From Flavobacterium sp. 90 (lineage in GTDB: Bacteria; Bacteroidota; Bacteroidia; Flavobacteriales; Flavobacteriaceae), in contig NZ_SMGE01000001.1 in the NCBI RefSeq assembly GCF_004339525.1, forward strand, positions 6,014,001 through 6,078,000: 64,000 nucleotides of DNA, written 5' to 3'. Numbering within the stretch: position 1 is the stretch's first letter; each line of letters opens with the position of its first letter. Positions 26,840 through 35,490 of the stretch are shown piece by piece. A program made the position numbers and the translations under genes. Below the pieces are notes generated by a model, which was not told the origin of the DNA, ran no database searches, and saw only the letters and a list, made by a program, of their open reading frames with translations.

Positions 26840-27637
26840 TTATTTTTTGCTTAAATCTTTAGCTGCGCCAATAATTACGTTAGCAACTGCATCAGGTTGA
26901 GAGATGAAAACACAGTGGCTTCCTTTAACTTCTGTAACTTTAGTATTTGAACGTTTGTACATTGCACGTTGAATAGAAGGATCAATACTTTTATCTTGTG
27001 TTGCAAGAACTGCATAAGCCGGTTTATCTTTCCATGCTGCTTTTGTTATAGGTGTTCCAAATCCTTTTGCATAAAAAGCTCCTTGAGATGCGTACATAAA
27101 TACAGCCAGTTCTTTACTTACATCGGCACAAAATCCTGCGTGAAATTTAGCTTCATCATAATAAACAATTCCTTTATCATTTGGAGGTAAAACACCGTTT
27201 TCCGGAGCTGGAGGTGCAGTTTGTAACCATTGTACAGTATTTTCTCCGTTATCAGGCTGAAAAGCCGCTACATAAACCAATCCAACAACTTTTGGGTGAT
27301 TTCCAGCTTCAGTAATTACAGTTCCGCCCCAAGAATGTCCTACCAAAATTGTTGGTCCGTCTTGATTATCAAGTACTACTTTTGTTGCTGCAACATCATC
27401 TTCAAGAGAACTTAAAGGATTTTGAACGATTGTTACTTTATATCCTTTTTTAGAAAGTATATCATATAAATTTCTCCATCCGGAACCATCGGCGAAAGCT
27501 CCGTGTACCAAAACTACATTTTTAACCTTTGTTGGCGCTGTTTGCGCGCTTACATTTGCTACCGCTAAAAGACTTAAAATTAATGCTGCAGACATGAATA
27601 TACGATTCAATTGTCTTTTTAAAATTGCTGTTTTCAT
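26840..27637 (-). CDS. Exported alpha/beta hydrolase
   Basis: A 265-residue protein with a signal peptide (MSAALILSLLAVANVSAQ). The alpha/beta-hydrolase elements are VVLVHGAFADGSGW (oxyanion loop), the nucleophile S102 in GHSWGG and the late histidine in GSHCVFISQPD. It resembles salicylate-esterase/RsbQ-like members; the substrate is unknown. It lies 55 bases downstream of an OsmC-type gene on the same strand, suggesting an operon induced under oxidative stress. Confidence 0.85.
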   Translation of the reverse strand: MKTAILKRQLNRIFMSAALILSLLAVANVSAQTAPTKVKNVVLVHGAFADGSGWRNLYDILSKKGYKVTIVQNPLSSLEDDVAATKVVLDNQDGPTILVGHSWGGTVITEAGNHPKVVGLVYVAAFQPDNGENTVQWLQTAPPAPENGVLPPNDKGIVYYDEAKFHAGFCADVSKELAVFMYASQGAFYAKGFGTPITKAAWKDKPAYAVLATQDKSIDPSIQRAMYKRSNTKVTEVKGSHCVFISQPDAVANVIIGAAKDLSKK

Positions 27638-27692
27638 TTGTTTATTTTTTAAGATGTTATGATTTAATTTAATTGTGGTTATTAGAAATTAA

Positions 27693-28112
27693 TTAAGATA
27701 TTAGAGTTGATTTTAAAACGATTTCTGTATTAAGTAATTTTGAAATTGGACAAATTTCTTTTGCTTTTTGAGCTGTTTTTTCAAAATCTTCAACAGAAAT
27801 TCCAGGAACTGAACCCGAAAGTTCCAAAGTGATTAAAGTAATTGTACCATCTTCAAAAGTTACTTTTGCAACTGTGTTAAGGTCTTCTGGCACAAAACCA
27901 GTTTCTGATAATAAAAAGCTCAATTGCATTGTAAAACATCCTGCATGTGCCGCGGCGATCAATTCTTCAGGATTTGTTCCTACTCCTTCTGCAAAACGAG
28001 TTTTAAAAGACAGTTGTGCGTTGTTTAATGTTGTACTTTGAGTTGTAATGGTTCCGTTTCCTTCCATTCCTGTACCTTTCCAGTTTGCGTTTGCGTTTCT
28101 TGTAAATTTCAT
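27693..28112 (-). CDS. OsmC-family peroxidase
   Basis: A 139-residue OsmC/Ohr-fold protein. The two catalytic cysteines are visible: C59 in AAHAGCFTMQLS and C121 in EICPISKLL. It reduces organic hydroperoxides in the cytoplasm. The AHAGCF block is closer to OsmC than to Ohr. A consensus promoter lies 62 bases upstream. The nearby oxyR gene makes peroxide control plausible, but no OxyR site was identified. Confidence 0.9.
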   Translation of the reverse strand: MKFTRNANANWKGTGMEGNGTITTQSTTLNNAQLSFKTRFAEGVGTNPEELIAAAHAGCFTMQLSFLLSETGFVPEDLNTVAKVTFEDGTITLITLELSGSVPGISVEDFEKTAQKAKEICPISKLLNTEIVLKSTLIS

Positions 28113-28173
28113 GACTAAAGTTTTTAATGTTATAAATTTTTGATTTTCAAATAATTGTTCTGATTTGATGAGA

Positions 28174-28205
28174 CAAATGTATAGCGGTTATCCTCATTAA
28201 TCAAA
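28174..28205 (-). promoter_or_regulatory. Consensus promoter of the OsmC gene
   Basis: Minus-strand TTTG (28202-28205), 20 bases, TACATTTG (28174-28181), an exact consensus match. The remaining 28206-28697 shows no gene that I can support. Confidence 0.65.
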
Positions 28206-28697
28206 TTGATAATTTTGTAGTCTTATAAATAAAATTTATAATATTGGATTTTTAATTTTAGTAACGGTCTATCTTTTATGGCGCCGAGCTTACTATTGCT
28301 TTTAAAGATTTAAACGCTTACTTTCTAATTATTTTAGCCAACATATGTGCCATGATCAAAATCTCCTTATAAAATGGATATTGAAACTAAAATCTGATCT
28401 AGAAACTTGCCGTATTTCGCTATAACATTCTAAGGAATATTGATATCTCGTCATAAACAAAATAAACCCTAAAGTGAATTTTCTTTAAATACAACTTCAA
28501 ACAGACTTCTACTTATAAAGCATTCGTATTCAAAAATTTACTAACTTTAGAATATAAGTTCAGATCGTATTCTCTTGGCAGAAAGTCTAATTTAGAAGAC
28601 AATTAATTCTCGCCGAATGCAATAAACATCCATTAATAAATGTTATCTACATAGGCATTAATACGTTTTTAATGCTTTAAATAAATTACAAGGAAGT

Positions 28698-29291
28698 ATG
28701 AAAAAAATAATGTTTATAATTATAATAACCGGGATTTGTCTACAAGGATATGCTCAAAAAGAAGTGAATGGTAAATACAAACCAATTCCGGCCAACAATT
28801 CTGAAATAAAAGAAAATCTACCGCCAACAGAAATACCTCCAAAGACAGATACGCCGCCGGTAAAAGATCCAACGGTTTTAAAAATCAATCCGGATGACCT
28901 TTATAAAAATAATAGTCTCTATAAAAAAGAAGCTAATGTTGAAGGAATTTTCTATAGAAGAAATGAATATTTAGGCGGTTATGTGACCAATACAACCGTT
29001 TCGTCAGTTCGATATCGTGATGCTGCTTTTGTAGATGGAGACAAAATCAGAGTTTATCTGAATGATAAAGTGATTGAAAAAGAAGTAAGTCTAAATGGAG
29101 AATTTCAGGGTTTCAAAATAACGCTGGTAAAAGGAATCAACAAAATTGATTTTGAAGCTTTAAACGAAGGTTCTGCATCACCAAATACAGCCGAATTTCA
29201 GGTTTATGATGAAAAAGGCGAAGTAATCAAAGCCAGCCAATGGAATGTTGGAACTGGTTACAAGGCAACTATTATATTGTATAAAGAATAA
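28698..29291 (+). CDS. Unrecognised exported protein
   Basis: A 197-residue protein with a signal peptide (MKKIMFIIIITGICLQGYAQ), a Pro/Thr-rich linker (NLPPTEIPPKTDTPPVKDP) and a C-terminal beta-rich domain starting near residue 80 (GIFYRRNEYLGGYVTN through GYKATIILYKE). I know no function. The repeated strand pattern (DGDKIRVYLNDKVIEKEVSL) looks like a small Ig-like or lectin-like sandwich. It stands alone and ends in a strong terminator. Confidence 0.6.
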   Translation: MKKIMFIIIITGICLQGYAQKEVNGKYKPIPANNSEIKENLPPTEIPPKTDTPPVKDPTVLKINPDDLYKNNSLYKKEANVEGIFYRRNEYLGGYVTNTTVSSVRYRDAAFVDGDKIRVYLNDKVIEKEVSLNGEFQGFKITLVKGINKIDFEALNEGSASPNTAEFQVYDEKGEVIKASQWNVGTGYKATIILYKE

Positions 29292-29315
29292 ATTTGTTCT
29301 GCAATCTAGAAAAAC

Positions 29316-29355
29316 AAACCCGACAAGCTTTCAAAAACTTGTCGGGTTTACTTTT
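29316..29355. terminator. Bidirectional hairpin terminator
   Basis: AAACCCGACAAG (29316-29327) pairs with CTTGTCGGGTTT (29338-29349). It lies between the exported protein gene and the convergent B12 operon. Confidence 0.85.
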
Positions 29356-29386
29356 TAATTGAATCTATAAGATTCTGAATAATAAT

Positions 29387-30523
29387 TTACGGTAAATTCA
29401 AATCTTTAAATCCTGCAACTTCTGTAGAAACTTCTCCTAACCAACCCGCTTCTGCACGATTCGAATTATAAACTTTTACAAAGTCAATTCCTTTTAGTTT
29501 TACCGATTCTCCTTTTGAGTTTACAGCCCAATCGATATTAATTTGCGCTTTGTCATCAGCATTAGACCAGTTGTCTGCGTAACCCCAATCGTATGCCGGA
29601 CAAACCCAATAACTTCCTGTTCCTGATTGATCGAATGCATTAGATTGCAAAAATGTTCCTTTAAAAGTAATCGTATTTCCTTTCCAAGATGGATAAAAAG
29701 GCTGACTGTGAAAAGGATTTTTAGAAACATAACCTGTTTTTCCCTGATTATCCGTCCAGCGAATATAATTTGGCTCACTTGGATCTTCCGGTTCTGTAGC
29801 TGGTTTGTAATACGTTAGCTCGTAATTTTTAATTGTAGTTGCTTTGTTATGCTCAGAACCGGCAATTTCGAACCATTCATCGTCCGGTTTTCCATTTCCG
29901 TTAGCATCGATAGAAACCATTATAATTCCAGGTTCAGCCCAATTCGAAAATGCATTTCCAAGTACAATAAAATCACTTCCTTCTTTATTAATAACGGTAT
30001 GATCAAAACCGAACGTTACATAACCTCCAAATCCTCCAAGGCTAATCATACTATTATCAGTCGTGATTGCTTTTTCAGCTTTTGCTCGCATGGTTTCATC
30101 TGTATCTCCCGCTTCATATTGCGGTAAACCATTTGTAAATTGTCCCGGCGCAGGAAAGAAATCGAACACATTTTTGATTCTGTTTAAATACGCCTTATCG
30201 TTTACTGTAACCGTAAATGATTTCGAACTTTCGCCTACTCCATTTTTAGCTTTAAATTCAATATTATAAGTTCCAGCTGTTGCAAATACATAAGATAAAT
30301 CAGCAGTTGTTGAAACTTCCTTGTTATTTACGAACCATTTATAGGTATTCTCGATCTCACTTCCCACTTGAGGTTTAACACTGAACCATTGCATTTTATC
30401 TGCAACGAAACCATTTGCAGGAATAGTAATTTCAATTTTTGGAGGATTCTGTACAGCATCATCATCTTTAGAACATCCCGCCAGGAACAGGACAATTGAC
30501 AAGGTAAATAAAATCTTCTTCAT
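29387..30523 (-). CDS. Surface lipoprotein with PKD domain, B12 operon
   Basis: A 378-residue lipoprotein: signal peptide with lipobox LAGCSKDDD. A PKD/Ig-like domain (residues about 30-110, ending TYNIEFKAKNGVGESSKSFTVTV) is followed by a large domain with MISLGGFGGYVTFGFDH and DANGNGKPDDEWFEIAGSEH. Last gene of a three-gene operon behind a cobalamin riboswitch, after a TonB receptor and a beta-propeller lipoprotein. I infer an outer-membrane surface accessory to vitamin B12 capture; its biochemical role is unknown. Confidence 0.7.
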   Translation of the reverse strand: MKKILFTLSIVLFLAGCSKDDDAVQNPPKIEITIPANGFVADKMQWFSVKPQVGSEIENTYKWFVNNKEVSTTADLSYVFATAGTYNIEFKAKNGVGESSKSFTVTVNDKAYLNRIKNVFDFFPAPGQFTNGLPQYEAGDTDETMRAKAEKAITTDNSMISLGGFGGYVTFGFDHTVINKEGSDFIVLGNAFSNWAEPGIIMVSIDANGNGKPDDEWFEIAGSEHNKATTIKNYELTYYKPATEPEDPSEPNYIRWTDNQGKTGYVSKNPFHSQPFYPSWKGNTITFKGTFLQSNAFDQSGTGSYWVCPAYDWGYADNWSNADDKAQINIDWAVNSKGESVKLKGIDFVKVYNSNRAEAGWLGEVSTEVAGFKDLNLP

Positions 30524-30546
30524 TTTTCTTTTTTTAATTTTAAAGG

Positions 30547-31707
30547 TTATTTATTGTTTTTGATAGTTTTCTTTAGTTTAAAGGCAAAGTGAGCCGGAAT
30601 ATCTCCTGTAATTACAGTAAACTTATTTTCTCCGTTTTTATCGATACAATACAGTTTTCCGGGTGACACATAATCACCGGCATCTGTTATGTAAACATTT
30701 AGCGAGAAAGGATCAACAGCAAGTCCGTAAGGTGTTTTTATTTGATCGCTAACGGCTTTCGGTAAAAAACTTCCTTCAAGCAAAGTCTCTTTTTTTACAT
30801 CGATCATTGAGTAATTTATTTTCCATTTGAAAGTGACATAACTAAACTCAGATCCAATTATATAACCTTTATCGCCCACAATAGAAAGATTGGCACAAGC
30901 GATATCAAAGGTTTTCTTGACTTTATCTGTTTTGGTATCAATGACAAAAAGTTTAGACGGAATACTATAATAATCGCCGCGAGAACTTACATAAATATCG
31001 CCATCTGCATCTGCTTTAAGTCTGTGAAGGTTTATTGCAACATCAATATCTTTGATTTTTGTAAAGGTTTTTAAGTCTATTACAGAAACTGTTCTTTCGT
31101 AATTTGGCGGACTATATCCTCCGGAATTTGCGATATACAATTTGTCGCCTACAATTGCCATTTCTTCAGGCTGACGTCCTACTTTTACAGTTCTTGTAAT
31201 CTTAAGTGATGTAGTATCGATTTCGGCAACAAAACCATTTGGAGAATTTTCTCCCAATTGTACTTCGCCATCATAAGCGCTTGCATAAGCTTTTCCGTTT
31301 GCGAAAGTCACGTAACGACAGTTTTTTATATCAATAACTTTAAGACGTTTCGTCGTTGAAGCATCCATAACTTCGATCTTATTTGAGTTATTGATTACTG
31401 CATAAACTTTTGATCCGTAGATACCAATATCATTTCCCACATCTCCCAAACCTAAAGTCGCTTCGGGATTTGCCTGACCGTAAACATTTCGTCTGTAAGT
31501 CCCGGATTGATAGTCATAATAGTCTAATGACGATTTGTTCATATTCATATTTCCTTCGTTAAGAAGATAAAATCCGTCGACTGTTGTAACCGTTTCCGGA
31601 GGCAATACGACAACTTCTTCAGGGATAATAGGATCATCTTTCTGACACGCCTGAAAACTCAAGGTTATTAAAACCAATACGATCAAAAACTTGAAGTTTG
31701 TTTTCAT
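30547..31707 (-). CDS. YncE-like beta-propeller surface lipoprotein, BtuG-like
   Basis: A 386-residue lipoprotein (lipobox SFQACQKDD). Repeats such as VDGFYLLNEGNMNMNKSSLDYYD, KVYAVINNSNKIEVMDAST and TVSVIDLKTFTKIKDIDV mark a DUF5074/YncE-like seven-bladed propeller. In Bacteroides, BtuG is a surface propeller that binds B12 and caps BtuB. Placement directly downstream of a TonB receptor under a cobalamin riboswitch supports the same job here. The BtuG comparison is by architecture and context only. Confidence 0.75.
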   Translation of the reverse strand: MKTNFKFLIVLVLITLSFQACQKDDPIIPEEVVVLPPETVTTVDGFYLLNEGNMNMNKSSLDYYDYQSGTYRRNVYGQANPEATLGLGDVGNDIGIYGSKVYAVINNSNKIEVMDASTTKRLKVIDIKNCRYVTFANGKAYASAYDGEVQLGENSPNGFVAEIDTTSLKITRTVKVGRQPEEMAIVGDKLYIANSGGYSPPNYERTVSVIDLKTFTKIKDIDVAINLHRLKADADGDIYVSSRGDYYSIPSKLFVIDTKTDKVKKTFDIACANLSIVGDKGYIIGSEFSYVTFKWKINYSMIDVKKETLLEGSFLPKAVSDQIKTPYGLAVDPFSLNVYITDAGDYVSPGKLYCIDKNGENKFTVITGDIPAHFAFKLKKTIKNNK

Positions 31708-31739
31708 AATAGAAAATTTAATTATTAGTATCTTTTACA

Positions 31740-33791
31740 TTAAAAATTTACGGACAGACTCAGGCGATAATTTCTTCCGGGCATCGGAAAATTTAAAACC
31801 ACATCATAATATTGATTGAAAAGATTGTTAACCTCCGCTCCTATTTTCGTTGGAAGTTTTAAGAATTTCCCATCCCAAATCAAAGCCACATCGCTGGTAT
31901 ACCAAGGCTTTACATAATTTACAGGAATATTGGCTTTCTGACTGTATCGTTCTCCGGTATAAATAAAGCTGTAGTTCAACTGCCAGTTTTTACAGCTTAT
32001 AGACGAAGTTGCCGTTCCGCTGTTCATTGGCGTATACGGAATCTGATCTCCATAAGTCGTGCCTTGTGGCGTAACATCGATTGCTTTTTGATAGGTATAA
32101 CTTAAACCTAAATCCAAAAATATATCTTCCGGAAAACGAAATACGAAGTTGGTATTTAATTCAAAACCTGTAATATCAACTTCGCCAAGATTCATCATCG
32201 TCCAGCGAAATAAATTTGCAGAAGGCATCGCAACAATTTTATCTTTTACGTGATTATAATATACATCAGCCTGAAAAGACGCTGATTGCAGAAACTTTTT
32301 TGGTTCGATTATATAAGTTGAACCAAAATCGTATTGTGTAGTAAATTCAGGCTTTAAAGAGCTGTTTCCGATAAAAGTATAATACAAATCATTGAAAGTT
32401 GGCATTCTGAAAGATTCTTTATAAAATGCTCTGACTCTGAAATTTTTACTATCGAAAGGCTGATAAGAAGCCGATACAACCGGACAAAAAACATGCTGAC
32501 TGTCTCCTTGCTGATAATATTTTACTTGTTCGTCAACGTAAGCACCTAATAAATTTGCCTGAATATCAAGTCTTGACCAATGCATTTCTGTAGATAATGC
32601 GGCCAAATAAGAATATCGGGTTGGATATGGAAATCGGTATAAATTAGCAGTAAGTGTATTGATCGAAAAATCTGTTGCCAAAGAAACTTTCCACCATTCT
32701 TTAATCGTGTATTGGTTTACAACAGAAGCATAAAATTCATTTTGATAATATTTATTATCCAGCGCTCCCTGAAGTGTTTTATAATCCGGATCAATGTACC
32801 GATTATAATCTCTGCTGAATTTTATATTCGCCAATAATTCGTATTTCTTAGAAAAAGAATTTTGATAAGAGCCGTGAACAAAAAAGTTTCTGTCCCATTG
32901 TCGCTGCACATATTCATATTTATTGGCTAAAATTGCTCCCGGAAGTCCGCGTTCAGAATCATAATAATACGCTTTTAACGAGGTTTGACCAGTGTTTCCA
33001 AGTTTTCCCTGAAATGTCAATTCGCTTCTTAACGCTGTAATATCTCCATTTTGACGAACTGCCGTTGTATCATAACCATTTGTTTTTTGGTATCTGTACC
33101 TATATTTTCCATCGGCTTTAAGCCATTCAGTACTTGCTGTAAGAGAGAATCTGGAAGATAATTTTTGCTGATATAGAAAAGAAGGATTAAAAAGTCCGAA
33201 GGAACCTGTTTTTACGCCAACTCTTATTTTTGTATTTTTTCCGGAGGAGAAATCGGGAATTTTTGTCTTTAAGAAAAGTGTATTCGAAGCGAAAAAACCT
33301 CTTGCTGGCTGAAAAATAGTCGATTTCTGTCCGTTATACAATTCAATGGCTTCGATATTATCCAGCGAATATTTCCCAAGATCTACTTGTCCGTTTTGAG
33401 CATTTCCAACGGTCATTCCATCATAAAAAACCGCCGTATGAGCGCTTCCTAAACTTCGGACATTGATAGTTTTCAAACCGCCAATTCCGCCATAATCTTT
33501 CAATTGCACTCCAGAAAAATAACGCACAGCATCTGCAACAGAAAGACTATTTAATTTTTCGAGCTGTTTTCCTGACAATATCTGTACAGGCATAGGAGAT
33601 TCGACCTTAAACTCACGCTTGCTTGTGGTTACAATAACCTCATTCAATTGATGTTTCTTTAAAGAATCTGATTCCTTATTATTTTTCAGCGGATTATCCT
33701 GTGCATACATCGGATTCAAAAATAAAATCCATGCCAATACAAAAAATCCACTATGTATTAGGCGAAAACGCCTATGTTCACATAAGTGCAT
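31740..33791 (-). CDS. btuB: BtuB-like TonB-dependent cobalamin receptor
   Basis: A 683-residue outer-membrane receptor. The signal peptide ends near NPMYAQD. The plug domain (QLNEVIVTTSKREFKVESP through VNVRSLGS-type block, DGMTVGNAQNGQVDLGKYSLDNIEAIELYNG) is followed by a 22-strand-type barrel ending YRLSLSVNF. It has no carboxypeptidase-like N-terminal extension, as in BtuB. First gene of the operon, with a cobalamin riboswitch in its leader, so B12 import is the well-supported role. Confidence 0.85.
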   Translation of the reverse strand: MHLCEHRRFRLIHSGFFVLAWILFLNPMYAQDNPLKNNKESDSLKKHQLNEVIVTTSKREFKVESPMPVQILSGKQLEKLNSLSVADAVRYFSGVQLKDYGGIGGLKTINVRSLGSAHTAVFYDGMTVGNAQNGQVDLGKYSLDNIEAIELYNGQKSTIFQPARGFFASNTLFLKTKIPDFSSGKNTKIRVGVKTGSFGLFNPSFLYQQKLSSRFSLTASTEWLKADGKYRYRYQKTNGYDTTAVRQNGDITALRSELTFQGKLGNTGQTSLKAYYYDSERGLPGAILANKYEYVQRQWDRNFFVHGSYQNSFSKKYELLANIKFSRDYNRYIDPDYKTLQGALDNKYYQNEFYASVVNQYTIKEWWKVSLATDFSINTLTANLYRFPYPTRYSYLAALSTEMHWSRLDIQANLLGAYVDEQVKYYQQGDSQHVFCPVVSASYQPFDSKNFRVRAFYKESFRMPTFNDLYYTFIGNSSLKPEFTTQYDFGSTYIIEPKKFLQSASFQADVYYNHVKDKIVAMPSANLFRWTMMNLGEVDITGFELNTNFVFRFPEDIFLDLGLSYTYQKAIDVTPQGTTYGDQIPYTPMNSGTATSSISCKNWQLNYSFIYTGERYSQKANIPVNYVKPWYTSDVALIWDGKFLKLPTKIGAEVNNLFNQYYDVVLNFPMPGRNYRLSLSVNF

Positions 33792-33904
33792 AAAAAAATA
33801 CTCTATTTAACTAAATAGTTGTTAACGGTAAAATCGAAATCAAATGTTAGTTTGATATTTGTGTTTGTCTCAAAACTCTGGTCCGCGAGAGCTTGAAATT
33901 ATAC

Positions 33905-34115
33905 GCATTGGCAGGTCTCCTGACTTATTCCCATTTTGATCAGCCTTCCCACATTTAGAAAAAATGCAGTGGCAAAAGATTCGATTTCAAAGGCTTAAAA
34001 AAGCGATTAGATCAGTCAAAATGTTGCATGGAATTTACAGTAACGGGCTTGTTCAGGATTTGCACCTGATTCCCTCTTCGTCAGCTAAACTCGAAAAGAA
34101 TAGCTAAACCATTGC
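33905..34115 (-). ncRNA. Cobalamin riboswitch
   Basis: On the minus strand the conserved elements appear in order: GGTGCAAATCCTGAACAAGCC, then CGTTACTGTAA, GCCACTG, GGGAAGG and AGTCAGGAGACCTGCC. The closing P1 stem is GCAATGG (34109-34115) with CCAATGC (33905-33911). It lies 114 bases before the btuB-like start. Adenosylcobalamin binding should shut down the operon. Confidence 0.93.
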
Positions 34116-34120
34116 GAGCG

Positions 34121-34128
34121 CAAAGATA
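34121..34128 (-). promoter_or_regulatory. -7 promoter element of the B12 operon
   Basis: TATCTTTG on the minus strand, immediately 5' of the riboswitch. The -33 element is not clear. Confidence 0.6.
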
Positions 34129-34329
34129 CATAAACACACCAGTTAATACCTATTTTCTGATAAAAAACAGAAAACAGAAGGGTATATAACTATAAAACAG
34201 ATGTTTTTAATTACAATTGTTTTTATTAGAAATAATTAATTTAATACAAAATCCCGAAGTTAAATATCATTAAGCTTCGGGAATAATTATAATATTATGT
34301 TGAAGAAATCTCTCCTTAAGACGTAGCTT

Positions 34330-34440
34330 AACCCCAATCTTGTCATTTCGACAGAGGAGAAATCACACACGGAACTCGACAAAGATTGGCGATTTTGATT
34401 GCGGATTTTCTAGTGTGATTTCTCCTCTGTCGAAATGACA
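34330..34440. repeat. Palindromic repeat family 2, intact copy
   Basis: Perfect 27-bp inverted repeat: arms 34342-34368 (starts GTCATTTCGACAGAGGAG) and 34413-34439, with a 44-base loop. A diverged copy lies at 23150-23260. The rest of 34129-34666 shows no gene. Confidence 0.9.
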
Positions 34441-34666
34441 AAAACTTTGTGTCTTTGCGCCTTTGCGAGATTAATTATATTTTTAAAAAAGCTTAACGAA
34501 TAGCGGGATCAGCTCCTGAAAAAAAAATACTTTTATCATAGAAATCAAAAATGACAATATTGTAGTCTCTTTATAATATTAATTTTAATTAGCTTTCTTT
34601 TAAACTAATATCCAACACTTAAAAAAATTAAGAGTAACTTTATAATTCTAAAAATTAATAAAAGAA

Positions 34667-34885
34667 ATGGAAAATAACAGAGAAAACAGCAATCTTTCAG
34701 ATTCTAAAAACTGGAAATGGGGATTTTTCTATTATAACAAAAATGACAAAGATTTATTTCCACCTAAAAGAAATGGACAAGCAGGATTTACAATAAATTT
34801 CGCAAATCCTCGCTCCGTAATTCTATTTCTTGTGTTTATAATTTTACTTTTAATTCCAATGTTTTTTATATTTTCTAAAGTATAA
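34667..34885 (+). CDS. DUF5808-family small membrane protein
   Basis: A 72-residue protein. WKWGFFYYNKNDKDLFPPKRNGQAGFTINFANP is the DUF5808 signature (residues 17-49). A single C-terminal membrane helix follows (SVILFLVFIILLLIPMFFIF). The function of the family is not known. It stands alone between repeats. Confidence 0.8.
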   Translation: MENNRENSNLSDSKNWKWGFFYYNKNDKDLFPPKRNGQAGFTINFANPRSVILFLVFIILLLIPMFFIFSKV

Positions 34886-35490
34886 AATATAACTTTTACA
34901 AGAAATACATACCTCTTCAATATTGGATTTTTTTACATTACTTTTTGTGAAAAAAGCATAATAATGCTTCTCTATCAAATACAAATTAAGTCAATTACAT
35001 AATTTAAAATATCATACCAATCAAGAATTGAAATGTGCCGTTAGGTACAAAATATTGGTAGAAATTAGATTATAAATACATTGGCGTGCCGTAGGTACGC
35101 AACGAAACGCTAATCATTGCATACCTACGGCACGCTAAATCAATTCCAATTGATGTTTTCTACCAACATTTTGTACCTAACGGTACAAGTTGCAGACTTT
35201 CAACTCTTGATTTCTACAAATATTTTTTTGCTAACAACATCAATTGCTGGCTTTCACTCCGTGATTATTATGTATAATTATGTATTTAATTGTCTTCGTT
35301 TTTTAAACATTAATAAAATGGACTTCCTCAAACATTATCAATAACACATAAACACATACCATAATTAACTCATTAAAAAATAAGTAAATCATTTATTTTT
35401 TAACATTATATACATCATATTAATATTTTTCTTATCATTGTAGCACAGTATAGTATAGTACTGCATCTTAACTATTTAAAATAAATTATT
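34886..35490. other. Intergenic region with repeat family 1 copy C
   Basis: It contains the nested palindrome at 35034-35188 (listed separately). A short open frame at 35117-35344 runs through that repeat and is not taken as a gene. Otherwise AT-rich with nothing recognised. Confidence 0.5.
35034..35188. repeat. Nested-palindrome repeat, family 1, copy C
   Basis: Outer arms TGTGCCGTTAGGTACAAAAT and TTTTGTACCTAACGGTACAA. Inner arms GGCGTGCCGTAGGTACGCAA and TGCATACCTACGGCACGC. Same layout and length as copies A and B. Confidence 0.9.

Noticed and set aside
35117..35344. 75-codon open frame
   Set aside because: It runs through repeat family 1 copy C, so the frame is a by-product of the palindrome.
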